From Zeus faber (Eukaryota; Chordata; Actinopteri; Zeiformes; Zeidae), in contig OY482854.1 in the NCBI GenBank assembly GCA_960531495.1, forward strand, positions 27,340,926-27,404,925: 64,000 nucleotides of DNA, given 5' to 3'. Both the position numbers and the translations under genes were made by a program. This document shows positions 24,490 through 36,600 of this stretch, in pieces. The notes beneath the pieces are model-generated. The model saw only the letters and a program-made list of their open reading frames with translations. It searched no databases and had not been told where the DNA came from. Every line of letters begins with the position of its first letter. Position 1 is the stretch's first letter.

Positions 24490-25297
24490 TTCATCGTGAG
24501 AGAATACGACGCAAATTGCCCCCGGGAAATCTCCTCCCGCTCCCCTCCGGGTGCCGGGGTGAATGGAGAGACTCGGAGGGATGACGTCGCAGCGAGCCTC
24601 TCGGGGGGAGAGTCACAGATGCTGCATTGATGCAGCTGAAGAACGCTGAATGGCTGGGTCCTCCTCCGGTAAGCGTCAGCCCCCCCCCCACACCCGAAAC
24701 GGGAACGCCTAGAAGAGCCCGGGACGAGGGGGTTAGAACAGCACGAGTGAATGACGGGCGCGGCTGCGCTGCGTGCGCGCCCCGAGGACCCCCCTCGCTG
24801 GGAACGTCGGCGTTTCGAGTGGACTTGCTACCGCCGGGCTCTTGCGTGCGGGGCGAGCGGCCACCGAGCAGGTGAGGGCTGCAGACCGGGGCCCACCGGC
24901 GGGGCCCACCAGCACCTCATAAATTAGGGGTACATTCATAGGGTCTCCGGGGGTCCACTGATTGCCTCCAGCTCTGCTAATTGATTCAGTGCAAGGTCAG
25001 AGCCTGACTGACAGAGGGGACGGCCTGGAATTTCCTGTTTAAGCATCTATAATTCAGCGGCTTCCTGTGTCTGTGTGTGTGTGTGTGTGTGCGTGTGTAC
25101 GTGTGCATGTGTGATTGCATGTGTGTGTGTGCACGCGCATATGTGCGTGCGTGTGTGTGCGCGCGTGTGTGTGCGTGTGTGTGTGTACTGCATGTGTGTG
25201 TGTGTGTTTAGCCAGATGAATAACATTCGACATCACCGCAGCAAAGGGAAGGCTCGCCTCCACATCGAAGTGAAGCGAAGTGTCTTTTTTTGGCCAC

Positions 25298-25338
<41 letters not shown>

Positions 25339-25940
25339 AGGAGGCCGCGCCGCCGAGCGTCCAGAGCGTCCAGAGCCCCCCTGCGGTGCCGCTCCTTCGG
25401 AGGTTCGGCCTGAATTTCCCCGCCGCCGCCGCCTCCTCGATGCCCTGAACCGGCCGCGCAAACAGGCCGACAGCTCGATGAGAGCGTCCTTTTGTTTCCC
25501 GCGCTCCCTCCGACAGTAGCATGGCTGTCCGCGCCGCGGGGGGAACAGGCAGCGCAGTGTGGGAGCCACGTAGTCGCAGGGCGGCATTCCTCGCCGGGGG
25601 GGGGCTCATTTAAAAGGCGTTTTCACACAGCACGCCCCGTCCGCGCCCCCCAACCGGCGAGGGTCGGCATGGACCGAGGGGTCCTCACCTTGCCCGCCAC
25701 GCAGTTGAAACACTCTTTGTACTGAGCGGGCTCTTCCTTCTCCGTGTGCAGAGTCGTTTCCACCCTGCGAGAGCGCGCCGCTCGGGGGCTTAATGACCTT
25801 TTCTCTCTCGGGGGATTTAAAACGGAGCCATTTGAGCCGTTTCCGCGAGCGCTGGACTCTGCCGCGCTGACAAACCACAGCCCGCAAAACGGGAAGCACG
25901 GGGGGGGGGCGGGCGGGGGGGGTCGAAGGTGTTTTTCATG
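24490..25940. other. CpG-rich blocks flanking (GT)n microsatellites
   Basis: Dense CpG sequence at about 24490-24900 and 25340-25930, with GT repeats at 25065-25210 and 25300-25336. Overlapping chance frames run on both strands. No gene assigned; it could be a promoter-like island of an unseen transcript. Confidence 0.4.
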
Positions 25941-28850
25941 TTCTCTTGGGAACCACAGAAAGTTTCATATCTACACCCAAGCTGTTTTTTTTTTTCCCTT
26001 CTTCTCCGTGTTTCAGAAAGACAGGATCATCTTGGGATTTCAAACAGCCCAAAGCGCCCCCCACACACACACACACACACCCCCCACCATCACATTAAAG
26101 AGAAACATCTGTCACTTAAGGGCCCCGTTATCCCAAGTCACACTAAACAGGTTTATGTTAACAAAATGCTAAACGTCTCCGGGGGAGGCATTCGCTGCCG
26201 CGCGGTGTGGGGTGTGGGGTGAGGGGTGCGGGGCGCAGGGCGCGGGATTTGCTCGGGTGGATCCTCTACCGCAGAGATTCGGGGCTTAATCGCGTTTGTT
26301 TCACTTGTACGTGATGCAGCATTGTGTCCTGGGCCATTTGCATCTCTGAGCTCGACCAGGAGACATGTCGGCCCAGCGGGGGGGAGGCCACCCAGTCTGT
26401 TCACCGCTGGCGCTCTGCTCTGAGGAGTAAAGGAGCCGCGATGTTTAGTTGAACGCTGGGGTTCCCAACCGGCGGGGGGGGGGGGTGCGTCTCAGGGAGG
26501 GGTGGCCAGGCTTTCCTCAAGGGTCAAATATTGTTATGTCACAAATCAACAGTTGTTGTGGTTCTGTAATGCTGCTCCTCTCAAACGGACACAACGAAGC
26601 GCGGCTGAAACGTGCTCTGAATGGGAATGGTTCAAATGCCTAAATGTGAAACGGTTAAATGTAAAGTGTCATGACGACACGCTACAGCACGGAAGGTTTG
26701 TATCTTGTCTTTAAATACGGGGGTCCCAGACTGAATCAGGTCTGATTTAGGGGGTCTCTGAAGAAAAAAAACAACTGGTTTAACATATGGCCCAAGAATG
26801 CCTTCGGCACACCGCGCAACATTTTGCCCGTTTTAAAAATAGTCTAAAGGATTTATCACATTTGACAATGTGTGTGTTTTGTTGCTAACTGAATGATGAG
26901 TTCATACTGACGACCTCGTTCTTTCTCTTTTCAAATGAATGAAAAACTGCCCGAGACACGGATCTTATTCGGTTGCAATAAAACCGCTGTACGGCTATTT
27001 ACCTTTCCTTAATATCCAATGTTCAGATATTTGCAAAAGCACTTTTCCACACCAAATGGAAACGTTAAAAATATCTCTCCTTTAGGGAGGGGGAAAAAAG
27101 CCCCCGTGAAACCCAGGATCCCACGTGGTCTTTTTATGTGTAATCAGTGGAAAATGCAAAGACCTCAAACAAGCGCCCAGAGCGCTGGTTTTAATGGAGT
27201 GGCACCTCCGTGCACGTCGCTGGCCAAAGCACATGAAGGAGTAAATATTTACGGATGCTAAATACGTTTCCCTTTGAATGGCAGAGAAAAGAAAAGGGCC
27301 ACACGCTGCATCTTGAAAAGGCTAATTCCCCGCCCCCCCGCCACCCCCGGCCCCGCCCGGCCCCCCCGGCTCGTCCCAGGCTCGTCCGGGTCGATAACAG
27401 CCAGCAAAGCCTCACGGGACCAACAAACCTGGAGGACCCTCATCAAAAGAGCCCGAATGTACTTCATGGTTTATACATCAAGCTGCGTACGGTCCATTTC
27501 ATCTCAGCGGTGCGTGGAGGCGGCCACCGCCGGGGCGACAGGCAACGAGGAAACGAGGAAACGCGGCTTCTACGCATTTGAAGGAGACTTGCGGTTTATA
27601 TTTTCGAGGGCTTGTAGAAGGGCATTACCATGCACACGGGCTGCTCCGATGTGGCCCAGCATATGACAACGGGTAATGTTGTGGCGGACAGCTATTCTTG
27701 TTGAGCTGAGATGTGGTTTTATTACTCCCTGGGGTGAAAATTCACTCAATTTCGATTTTTTTGTTAAGTAACAGCACTTTTTCCCAGCGCTCGCACACAC
27801 TCTGCCTCTGCCGAAGTTTCCGAGAAACAGCGCTTCTCCCTGTGCTCCTCTCACATCAGCCCCTGTCAGAGTCATACACATGTTGGGTGCCAAATGTGTT
27901 ATTTTATCAAAACTGATTCTAATTGATGTCTCTTGTGTTTGGTGAACTGATGACGGTTTGGCGGACAATGAAGTTAGATTCGATCCTATCGAGATAATGT
28001 CACGGGTGGTCCGAACGGAAATCAATTCTAATAAACATCCTTGTCAATTCATCGTGAAGTGGTTTTAATGCTCATTTTCATTTGTTATTATTTATGACAT
28101 TTCTTTTGCTTCAGTGTCAGACGGCGCTTGACTTAAACTCCATTTCAGAGGAAATGTCAGGACAAGCGCTACGTCAGTTCCACGCTCTCAGGGCCAGATG
28201 GTTGTGTTTGATGCAAAGGTTTATGGGTCTGGAGACCGTTGTGTTTTGTTATGTGACTACTCTTATTGACTGAAGACAGGACTGACGACCGACGTAGAGC
28301 GACGTAGAGTGACGTAGGCCGACGTAGCCGGTTGTGGCCTCGGAGATTCTGATGTTTGCTGTTGGCTGTGAAAATAAACGGAAGCCGCCGCTGTTGACCA
28401 TGTGGCGTATGGCACGCAGGCGGTGGCTCATAGAGAACGCTCTGTCTGGAGCCATTCATTGGTTTCTCGGCGTACCCTCGCCGCAATTGTATTGAGCTCC
28501 AGAATAGCTTGATTTGAGGCTTTCTGCCATGCGCGGGTGCACTGGTACATGTGGTTTGTCCCAAGTGCTCAACTCTCAAGCTCTCAAGGTTCTTAATTTC
28601 CTGCTCGTCTTTTATTGTTATGCTTATTTTCATTTTCTATTGTACAGTACATCGTGAATTTAATATTGCCAATTTTTTTTCTTATTGCCTGTTTTTGCTC
28701 ATTTTTTGCTATATTGTATATTTCCATTTTTTCTTGTTTATTTTAGGTTTTCCTTTTTATTCTTTATTGTGAATTTTAAGGTGAAAGCCAATTGATTATT
28801 ATTATTATTGCCTCTGGTTTTCACGTGAGCTAACTGCAGCACCACAATTT
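25941..28850. other. Intergenic DNA, no gene seen
   Basis: Mixed sequence with a CA run at about 26060-26080, G-runs at about 25902-25922 and 26473-26485, and a triplicated GACGTAG-type motif at about 28288-28330 (GACGTAGAGC, GACGTAGAGT, GACGTAGGCC, GACGTAGCCG). No supported exon. Confidence 0.5.
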
Positions 28851-28855
28851 TGATC

Positions 28856-29156
28856 GGGCGGCCCTGTCGCCCCACAGCAAGAAGGTGGCGGGTTCGGATC
28901 CCGGGCCGTCCCAGGTCCGTTCTCTGTGGAGTCAGCGTGTTCTCCCCGCATTAAGCGTGGGTTTCCTCCCACCCTCAAAAGACATGTATGTTAGGGGTTA
29001 ATGCTCCTGTCGGCGCCCCTGACCGAGGCACCGGCAACAGAGCTGGAGCTGGAATTGGTCCCTGGGCGCTGCACTGCGGCTGCCCGCCGCTCCGAGGTAA
29101 AGGGTGGGGAAAATGCAGAGAGCTAGTTTTCCCATAGGGATTAAAAATGTATTGTT
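28856..29156 (+). mobile_element. Degenerate tRNA-derived SINE (HE1/V-SINE type)
   Basis: It follows the classic teleost SINE layout. First comes a tRNA-like head with GCGGCCCTGTCGCC and CACAGCAAGAAGG. Then comes a B-box GGTTCGGATCC near 28891, and a conserved middle of GTGGAGTCAGCGTGTTCTCC, GTGGGTTTCCTCC and AAAGACATGTATGTTAGG. The 3' region has GGGCGCTGCACTGCGGCTGC and CCGCTCC, ending in GAAAATGCAGAG and CCCATAGGGATTAAAAATGT. It is diverged and probably inactive. Family naming is from memory. Confidence 0.8.
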
Positions 29157-32100
29157 TACAGTTTCAGCACTGGCGATATGAGGCGTCAGGATCTGAAATA
29201 TGTCAAAAAATAAACGTTTTGGAGCACATGTGAGCGCCGGTGACCTTTGGAAAGACAATGTCCTCAGTAACCGGACACAACACTTCTCGTCTCGTCGCTG
29301 CGGGAGGAAATGAATTGGGCTGAATCGGGCCAAATTCCAGAACAGTCCCGTCTTATCCATGTCCATTGTACGGGCAGATTTGGGTTATAACTGGCTCATG
29401 AATGCGACCTTTTGTGCGACGATCAGTCCGTCAAAGCGCTAACCCGCAGGAAGCGCGAGAAGCTGTTGATATTGAGAAAAAAACAAAACATCTTATCTGG
29501 CCGAGCTATCTCGCCCGCCTCCGAAATATTCTGACTACTACGATTGTGTCCGGCATAATTGGTTGCTGCGGCTGTCCCCCCAGCCCCCCAATTTAAAATG
29601 CCACAACCAAAATAAAGTATTTCAACAAGGATGTGATGAATGTCCCTCAGTGGGGAACAGTTAAATAGAGATATCGGGAGATAAAGCTGAATGGTCAAAG
29701 TGTTTGAAAAGCCTCATTTGCCCTCGGTGAGTCAGAGCTGGAACCGCCACAGAGGGAAAGGCGTTCACACTTGACTTCTTTCACACACGCCAGCACAATG
29801 GTTTGATTTTAATTGTCCGAGGCTTAAAAAATGGAAAGGTTGCCGGATTGTGGAAAATGTCAACATGTTCAGGGGGTCTCGAACCGTCGACTCACGTGAC
29901 AGAGCAAAACATGCAGCGTCTCGGGGAAATATAAGGTCCTGAAATTTCCACGCCAGCGTTCCCATTTCTCGTTTATTTATTTATTTATTTTCGTTCTCGC
30001 AAGGTTTTGGAACGCGAGAGTGTCCAGCCGACTTGAATTCATCATTTCTGTGTACGCAGATATCCTCCCGCGTAGTACTTCATCTTATCCGGTTTGGGCT
30101 TCCATGCTTCTGGTTGTGGTCTTGTGTTGTGTCTCTATGTTAGAGAGGCGCTGTTGCGTGCACTGCCGTTAAGAGAATTCCAGCATAATCGCAGAGGTCG
30201 AACCCGAGGGGTTTGATATTCAATTCAGCCCTTCTTTCAGTTGCAAAAACCTTTTTGAAAAATTCTTGTTATTTCTGCGGTGCCCTGCGAAATGTAACAT
30301 TTTTCCGCTGGAGATTTGAGGTTTCTACGGGCCACAGTGACCGTATTGCAAAGGCATTCTTGGCAGATTTTAACCAGTGATTATAACTGACCATTAAAAC
30401 CCGGCGAATGGTCGCGGTGGAGCCCTGCATGCGTTCCTTCCCGGGCGCGTTGGTTTGCTCCTGATTATTTAACTTCAGCTTGGCTGATCCGGTACCGAGT
30501 GGTCGTCCATCACTCGGCGCAGCGGCGTCCCTCCGAGGCGGCCGCGGTTCCCCTCGCAGTCACCCACGTGGACGCCGCTAATGCAGGTCGAAGATTGTCT
30601 CCATATGGCGCCCCGCTTCCGGCCGACTCACTTTCAGGTTCCTGAAAAACAAAAGATTTCCATTTCATGGCTTGTGCACACTCACACCAGATAAACAGAT
30701 CAGTTCCAAAAAAAAAAAAAAAAAAAAGAGAGAAACAAGTAGATCCTAAACAAAGCAACATGGTACTTCAGTGGAACGGATGCGGCGTATACTGCATATA
30801 AAATGTGAATTCTATTAACTCAGATCGCTCATAAATATCTGCATCTACTCCCTCGTAACAACCACAAATGCATGAAGCAGATCATCTCTCTCTGCTTCCT
30901 GCTGCAATTAAAAATGGTATTTGGTGTATTTATCCAAAACAACCACCAAACAGAAACGGAGAACTCAGAATGTATAAAAAAAAAAAAAAAAAAGACAAAT
31001 GAAGGAGACCCGACGACTCAATAATAACTCTGTGAATCTGAAGTCACCTTTTTAGAGGTGATTTTAAGAGAGGGGGGGGAAGACTGTGATGGTTCTTATC
31101 TCAGAAGTCATTCCACGACTTGGCGGCTTCCAAGCAAAAATGACATTTCGTCTCGCGTAGATATTGGAACGGCCCAAACTGCTGCGATTCCCGACGCCGA
31201 AGCTCCACTCCAGCTCAGTGGGGATTAAAAAGGCTTGGGATATTTCCATGTCAGGCATGGCAGAGTCAAACAAATAAGTTAAAAAAAACACAAAAAATAA
31301 AGCGCTGAGGAGTAGCGGCTCGCAGACGGTGTGGGTGCAGCTTTTAAAACGTGAATCGACTCAAGTCGCGGTGCAGAGGAGACATGGTGTCATTTGCACG
31401 TGTATATTACCAGAGTCCTGTTTGATAATGTAGGAGATAAAGAAAACACCTCGACTCAAATGTACTTTAGCCACATTGACATTCCGATCAAAGTATATAA
31501 GTACTTTGTCTGAAAGGTATTTAAAGCAAAGGTTGTGGTAATTCACAAGGATATGGCTCTAGACAAATATGAACCGTATTGAAAGTTCCCTACTTTCCCC
31601 CAGACTGTAAATGGATGCTCCATCAGAGTGTGCACTAAAGTAGGTTACGCCAATTTACGATTTCAATGGAACTGCTATAATTTAACTTAAGAGATCTCAG
31701 TGCACACAGATGTTCCAGGTGTAGTTTTGCTCAATCATCTGCATAAAATGGTAATGACCCTAATACGTCCACCCCCCCCCCCCTCCTCGGTGAAATGATA
31801 TTTCAAGTGCAGTACGTGGAATGTCAGAATAAAGGACTCGCCCGCCCTCCCCCGCCTCCAATCCTCAGATGAGGCTCCACTCGACCCACTTCTCCCCAAA
31901 CCAAGTGGGTTCTTTTGACCTCTGTACTTTCCCTCCGCTTGAAGTGGCCGAGCTGTTTTGCTGTGGAGGTCTGTGTGGACGGCCGCCCCCCCCCACGCCG
32001 GAGCGGCAAAGTCCACATTCCGACGGCTCAGAGCTCCTGGCGCGGGTTCAGAGGACCGTGGGTGGGTGGGTGGGGGGCGCACGTATCCAGAGGTCCGGCC

Positions 32101-33440
32101 TTCTGCTCCGCCGGGTCCCAGGTGTGCATCCTCTCATGGAAATAATGTGTTCTTTTCATCTCTCCGCGGTGCATCCAGGCCAAATTACCATTTGACGCAA
32201 GTGGGACAATTCTTGAGGGGGAATTGGTGCATGCACTGGGAGGAGGTTAAGATCATAGGCAAGATGCATCTGGATTAGCGCTGTTGACAAGTTCAGCTCG
32301 GCGACGGAGGAAAGCGTCTGAACGGGGCCGCTAAAAAGTGTCAAGGATGATATTGGGACTTTTGGGCAACACTGTTTATTTTCAATTCTGCATTTTGGCA
32401 CAGTGCAGGCAAATTGATTGAAACAACGGCAGAGGGGTGCACTTCATTTAATTGACTTATCCATTAGTATGATGGTAAATAGAACATACAGGTGTCGGGG
32501 AACGCAGTATTTGCAAACCAAATAAATGCTGCATGTGTGGCCAGCATCAATGTCGTATACATGCTTGGCAAGTATACAGACAGATTAGAACGCCAAAATA
32601 AAAGCACGAAGGACCAGCGAGTGTGCGCGTATTGGGGTGGGGGGGTTAACAGACAAGATACCTGACTCACAAAAGCCTTTGGACGTAAGAACGAGGTGAG
32701 CTCAAAGTCACAAAAATAGAAGGTCTTGAATCCTCAATAGTTTATGCTTGAATAGTGAAGTTTTAACTCAAAAGATCATATTTGGTATCAGAGAATGCCA
32801 GGTTGGACTTCAAAAGTACAAACCTTACAAATGGTGTTCTCCTGTGCCTTTGCTGTGAATGCCAACGGGGGTGATTGAGGTTATTCATTCAATATTTTCC
32901 ATCTTTGTCTAGTATTACCGAAAATATTGGGATCAGAGATTACAGTCATTGTTTTAGTATTGATTCGTGTTGGCAGAAGCAGAAATTTCAATCATGGTGA
33001 ACCGCGGCTAAAATGCGCTCACGCAAAAACGGATAAATAGTTACTGATATAAAGCAATTGTTCTGTTGAAGACTCAATAGTGCTCTCAATAATACCTTCC
33101 ATGTCAGGGATGATGAAAATAAACAACTTACCACCCCCCCTTACCACCAAAATAATGTACCTGGACTCGAATTTTAAGGGAGTAAAGGGAATTGGAGACT
33201 TGGAACCTGAGAGCTGAACAGCATTGCAACCAATTTTACAATTCCCGAGATGAACCAATTGATTCGGCTAAAAAACAAACAAACAAAAAAAAAAAAAACA
33301 CAGATTGGCATTTTTCAGGTTTGTTTAGTGGATTCAGAGTGACGCATCTCAAAAGCGTGGCCGTGTCATTTCAGGATGACTTTCTTTGGCAGATCTATGA
33401 CATTGGGCAAAGTGAGTGAAATGCTTGGGGAACGGGCGCT
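29157..33440. other. Intergenic DNA, no gene seen
   Basis: Contains A-runs at about 30706-30726 and 30976-30993 and a C-run at about 31771-31783. No supported exons. The rightmost few hundred bases are probably just downstream of the smyd5 cleavage site. Confidence 0.5.
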
Positions 33441-33446
33441 TTTATT
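33441..33446 (-). terminator. smyd5: Putative smyd5 polyadenylation signal
   Basis: AATAAA on the minus strand, 160 nt downstream of the smyd5 stop codon. It is the first canonical hexamer after the stop. This implies a short 3' UTR. Confidence 0.6.
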
Positions 33447-33605
33447 GACGCCAGAACCCATGTTGACAGACCGGGATGTGGAAACGTGGCCCCGCCTCGT
33501 ACACTGGAGCGTGCGGCTGCTTAGCTTCCACTGCGATAATGGCTTGATCACGGGGGAGTCTTTCCCATTCTGCTCGTCCGTTTGTTTGTTTGTTCCGCCT
33601 TCATA

Positions 33606-36600
33606 TCAGACGTCTGTCATTTCGTCTTCGAGCTCGTCCCCCTCAGTTTCTCCTTCGGCCTCACCCTCCTCTTCCTCTTCCTCCTCCGACGTCAAATCCG
33701 GCTCGTCCATCTGGGAGATGCACTTCGGACACGAGCATACAAACAGGTAGTTCTCCCTGGGCAGAGAAACGGGATTACATCATTTATACACCCCACACAC
33801 GTTTCTTGGTGAGGACCGACCACAGCCGCCGCTGCAAACTAATATAATAATGTACATTTCTACTTGTGATTCAGAGGCTTCTCTGGGCATCTCCTGTGTT
33901 TTCAAACGGGAATACCTCCACGAGATAAAGCAAAAAGAATATGAATCTCAACAAGCCCTCCAGGCCCCCTCCTCTGAGTGTTAGGGCGTTGATCAATAAC
34001 GAATCGACATCTCGCTGATCAATGAGCAGCGTGAGCACACAGGAGTAGCCATCAGAGGCCCCGCTGTCTCTGGCTCGCCGTTGCCATCACCGCCCGCGTG
34101 GCTTACGATTGACGCACAACAAACTGGGTATAGTTTTTGAGATAATCCGAGGGATTCACACAGAGGATTATCATTGTTTACCTCAGAATCTTGTGTCTGC
34201 TGTGGCGGCTCCGATCGCGCTGACAGCAGTCCAAGTAGCTGATGCAGACCTCCTGCGGGTTGAAAAGTATAAAGTGTTCAATTTGTCGAAACCCGGCAAC
34301 CAACTTACAATGGCCGCGTTAGCCGACGCGCTTCTGAAGCGGCGCCTGAAAAATGTACCGAAGCCAAAACTTGAAAGAGAATCGGGGGGCTGTCGACGTC
34401 TACGCGGCTGCTCAACGCATTGGAGTTTGGGCTGCCATTCAGATGCAAGGCTTCTCCGTCTTTCTGACAGGCTGACAAACCCGCTCCGATTCTCAAAAGT
34501 CTCGTCGGCCTAATACCGTCTGACAGCGCAGCGGCACAAAAAGCAAGAGAGGGATGTTCGGCCTCATCCAGCCAGGGCCGGAACGTTCATCACCCTCCCC
34601 CCGGCAACCCCCAAAAAACACAGACGAGTGCGCCAACCTCTCCTGGGCTGATGTCACTGAGGGCATTTAGGTGGAGCAAGAAATTGTTGTCTGGGAAGGA
34701 GGCCTCAGCGTTGGGTATGCAGCTGTGGTTACCTGGGGGAACAAAAATGCAATATAAGAAATAAAGCCTCCAAACTGGATGAACGGCCTCTCGAGCGAGG
34801 AAACTGAAATATTGGGCTCACAACAACATTGATCGCTGCCCTCACATGAACTCTGAAGCAGGAAGAGTCCTGAACCCTCGCAGTTGAGGAAGTCTCCAGT
34901 CTCTTAGGAGAAAAATAAAAATAAAATAAAAATGGTAGGACACATCCAGATGAGGGTTAATTCTGGCCTTTATCGAGAATTGGTGCAGAAGTTTCAAGTA
35001 TTATTCTAGGGACACGCGGCCGTCCGACACCACAATTACAAATCTGCTGTGACGAGGCCACGAACACATCATGTAACTATAGAGTGACTTGAAACCTTTC
35101 TCTATGTCCTTGTACAGCTGGTCAATAAAGGAATCCAACTGCTCCCTCTGCTGGCTGGGGAGCTCCAGCGCATCGCAAGCATGGACCCACTGACTGAGGG
35201 AGCTGGAATCAAATTGTAAAACAGGTGCTATAAATATACATTTAATACATAAATGTGTTTATTAATAACGATAATAATTATAAAAATAATACTCATTAGG
35301 CGTTTAATGTAAAATTCAGACAGGTAAGGATTAACCTGGTGCCGACGCCCTGTCCATTGGTCCCAACCAGTGAAAAGAGAGAACGGAAACCCTCCGGAGT
35401 AAACCACTGAAAGACAACAATAACAACAAAGACGTAGGATAATGCCTCCCATAACAGGTACATCACAGCACTGAGCCACTAGAGCATGGTGTCCTGGAAT
35501 GAATTAGTGCTTTGCTCAGAGCAAACACTCGTCCTTCAGTGAAATCACCTAAATTCCTGCCGCATTCTTACGGTTCCGCAGGTGTTTGCAGACACAGGGC
35601 CTTTATGCCGCCAGGTTTTGTTTCCTAATAAAACTCTAAAGCAATAGTTAGCCAGAAAGACATGGTGGATATTGGACAATAAATACTGACTAGCTTAAAA
35701 CCTTTGCTCTTTCAAAACTAGATATTTATTGAACATCTTTTATTCTCCATACTGACAATGTAGGTATGCATTCAAGGGAAGTCGGAAAATATTGGTATTT
35801 TAAAAGATCTGAGTCACCCAACACACTTATTGTCAACACAGTTGCAAAACGGGTAAATGACTTTGAAGAAGTGGTTGTATTAAGTTTATTTCAGTGGGTA
35901 GGCCATCTCAGATAAACATATGCCACTTTTCACCAAGTACAGTTTTAACAAGAACTTGGCATTACTAAGTTTTGGTGCTAAAATCGGCTATTTGGAAAGA
36001 ACGTTTGAATCAAGTGTTTTAGAGCAGTAAGTGCCACAGGAAGCCATTTAATAGCTCTACAATGAAAAGTACAATAAAGTAAAAAAATGGAGGTTGTCTT
36101 CGAATAATGCTGGTATTAGTCCATTACTACTCCACCGGATTCTGGAACCTATGCAAAAGCTATTATTTAATAATTGTATGAAGCATATAAGGAAGCAAAA
36201 GCCAGACAGTATGTGGCACCTGTGTCAGTCTGTGTCACTCTGACTGACAGAGAAAACACATTTGACAGACATCCGGCAGCACGCTGACAGCAAACACTCA
36301 CATAAAGTGATAAAAATAGAAACAAAAATACACGCAATCAGCAGCCTCGATGTATCAGTCAAAAAGAATTAGCAGCTTCAGTCGATCGATGAGGCCAGCA
36401 ATTATCATCTTGGAAACACTAAACACTCAACACTCACCTGACTGAGATTTTCATCGTAAAGTGCTGTTGTAAACAAGCCTTGCAGCAAGGCCAACTGTCC
36501 CTGTGGAATGAAAGCATTGCACTGACATTAATATGCAAATATGTGTACAACACGTTCCCTAATTTAGGGGTTAGACTTAAAAGAGTCTTTCCGGCTGTGT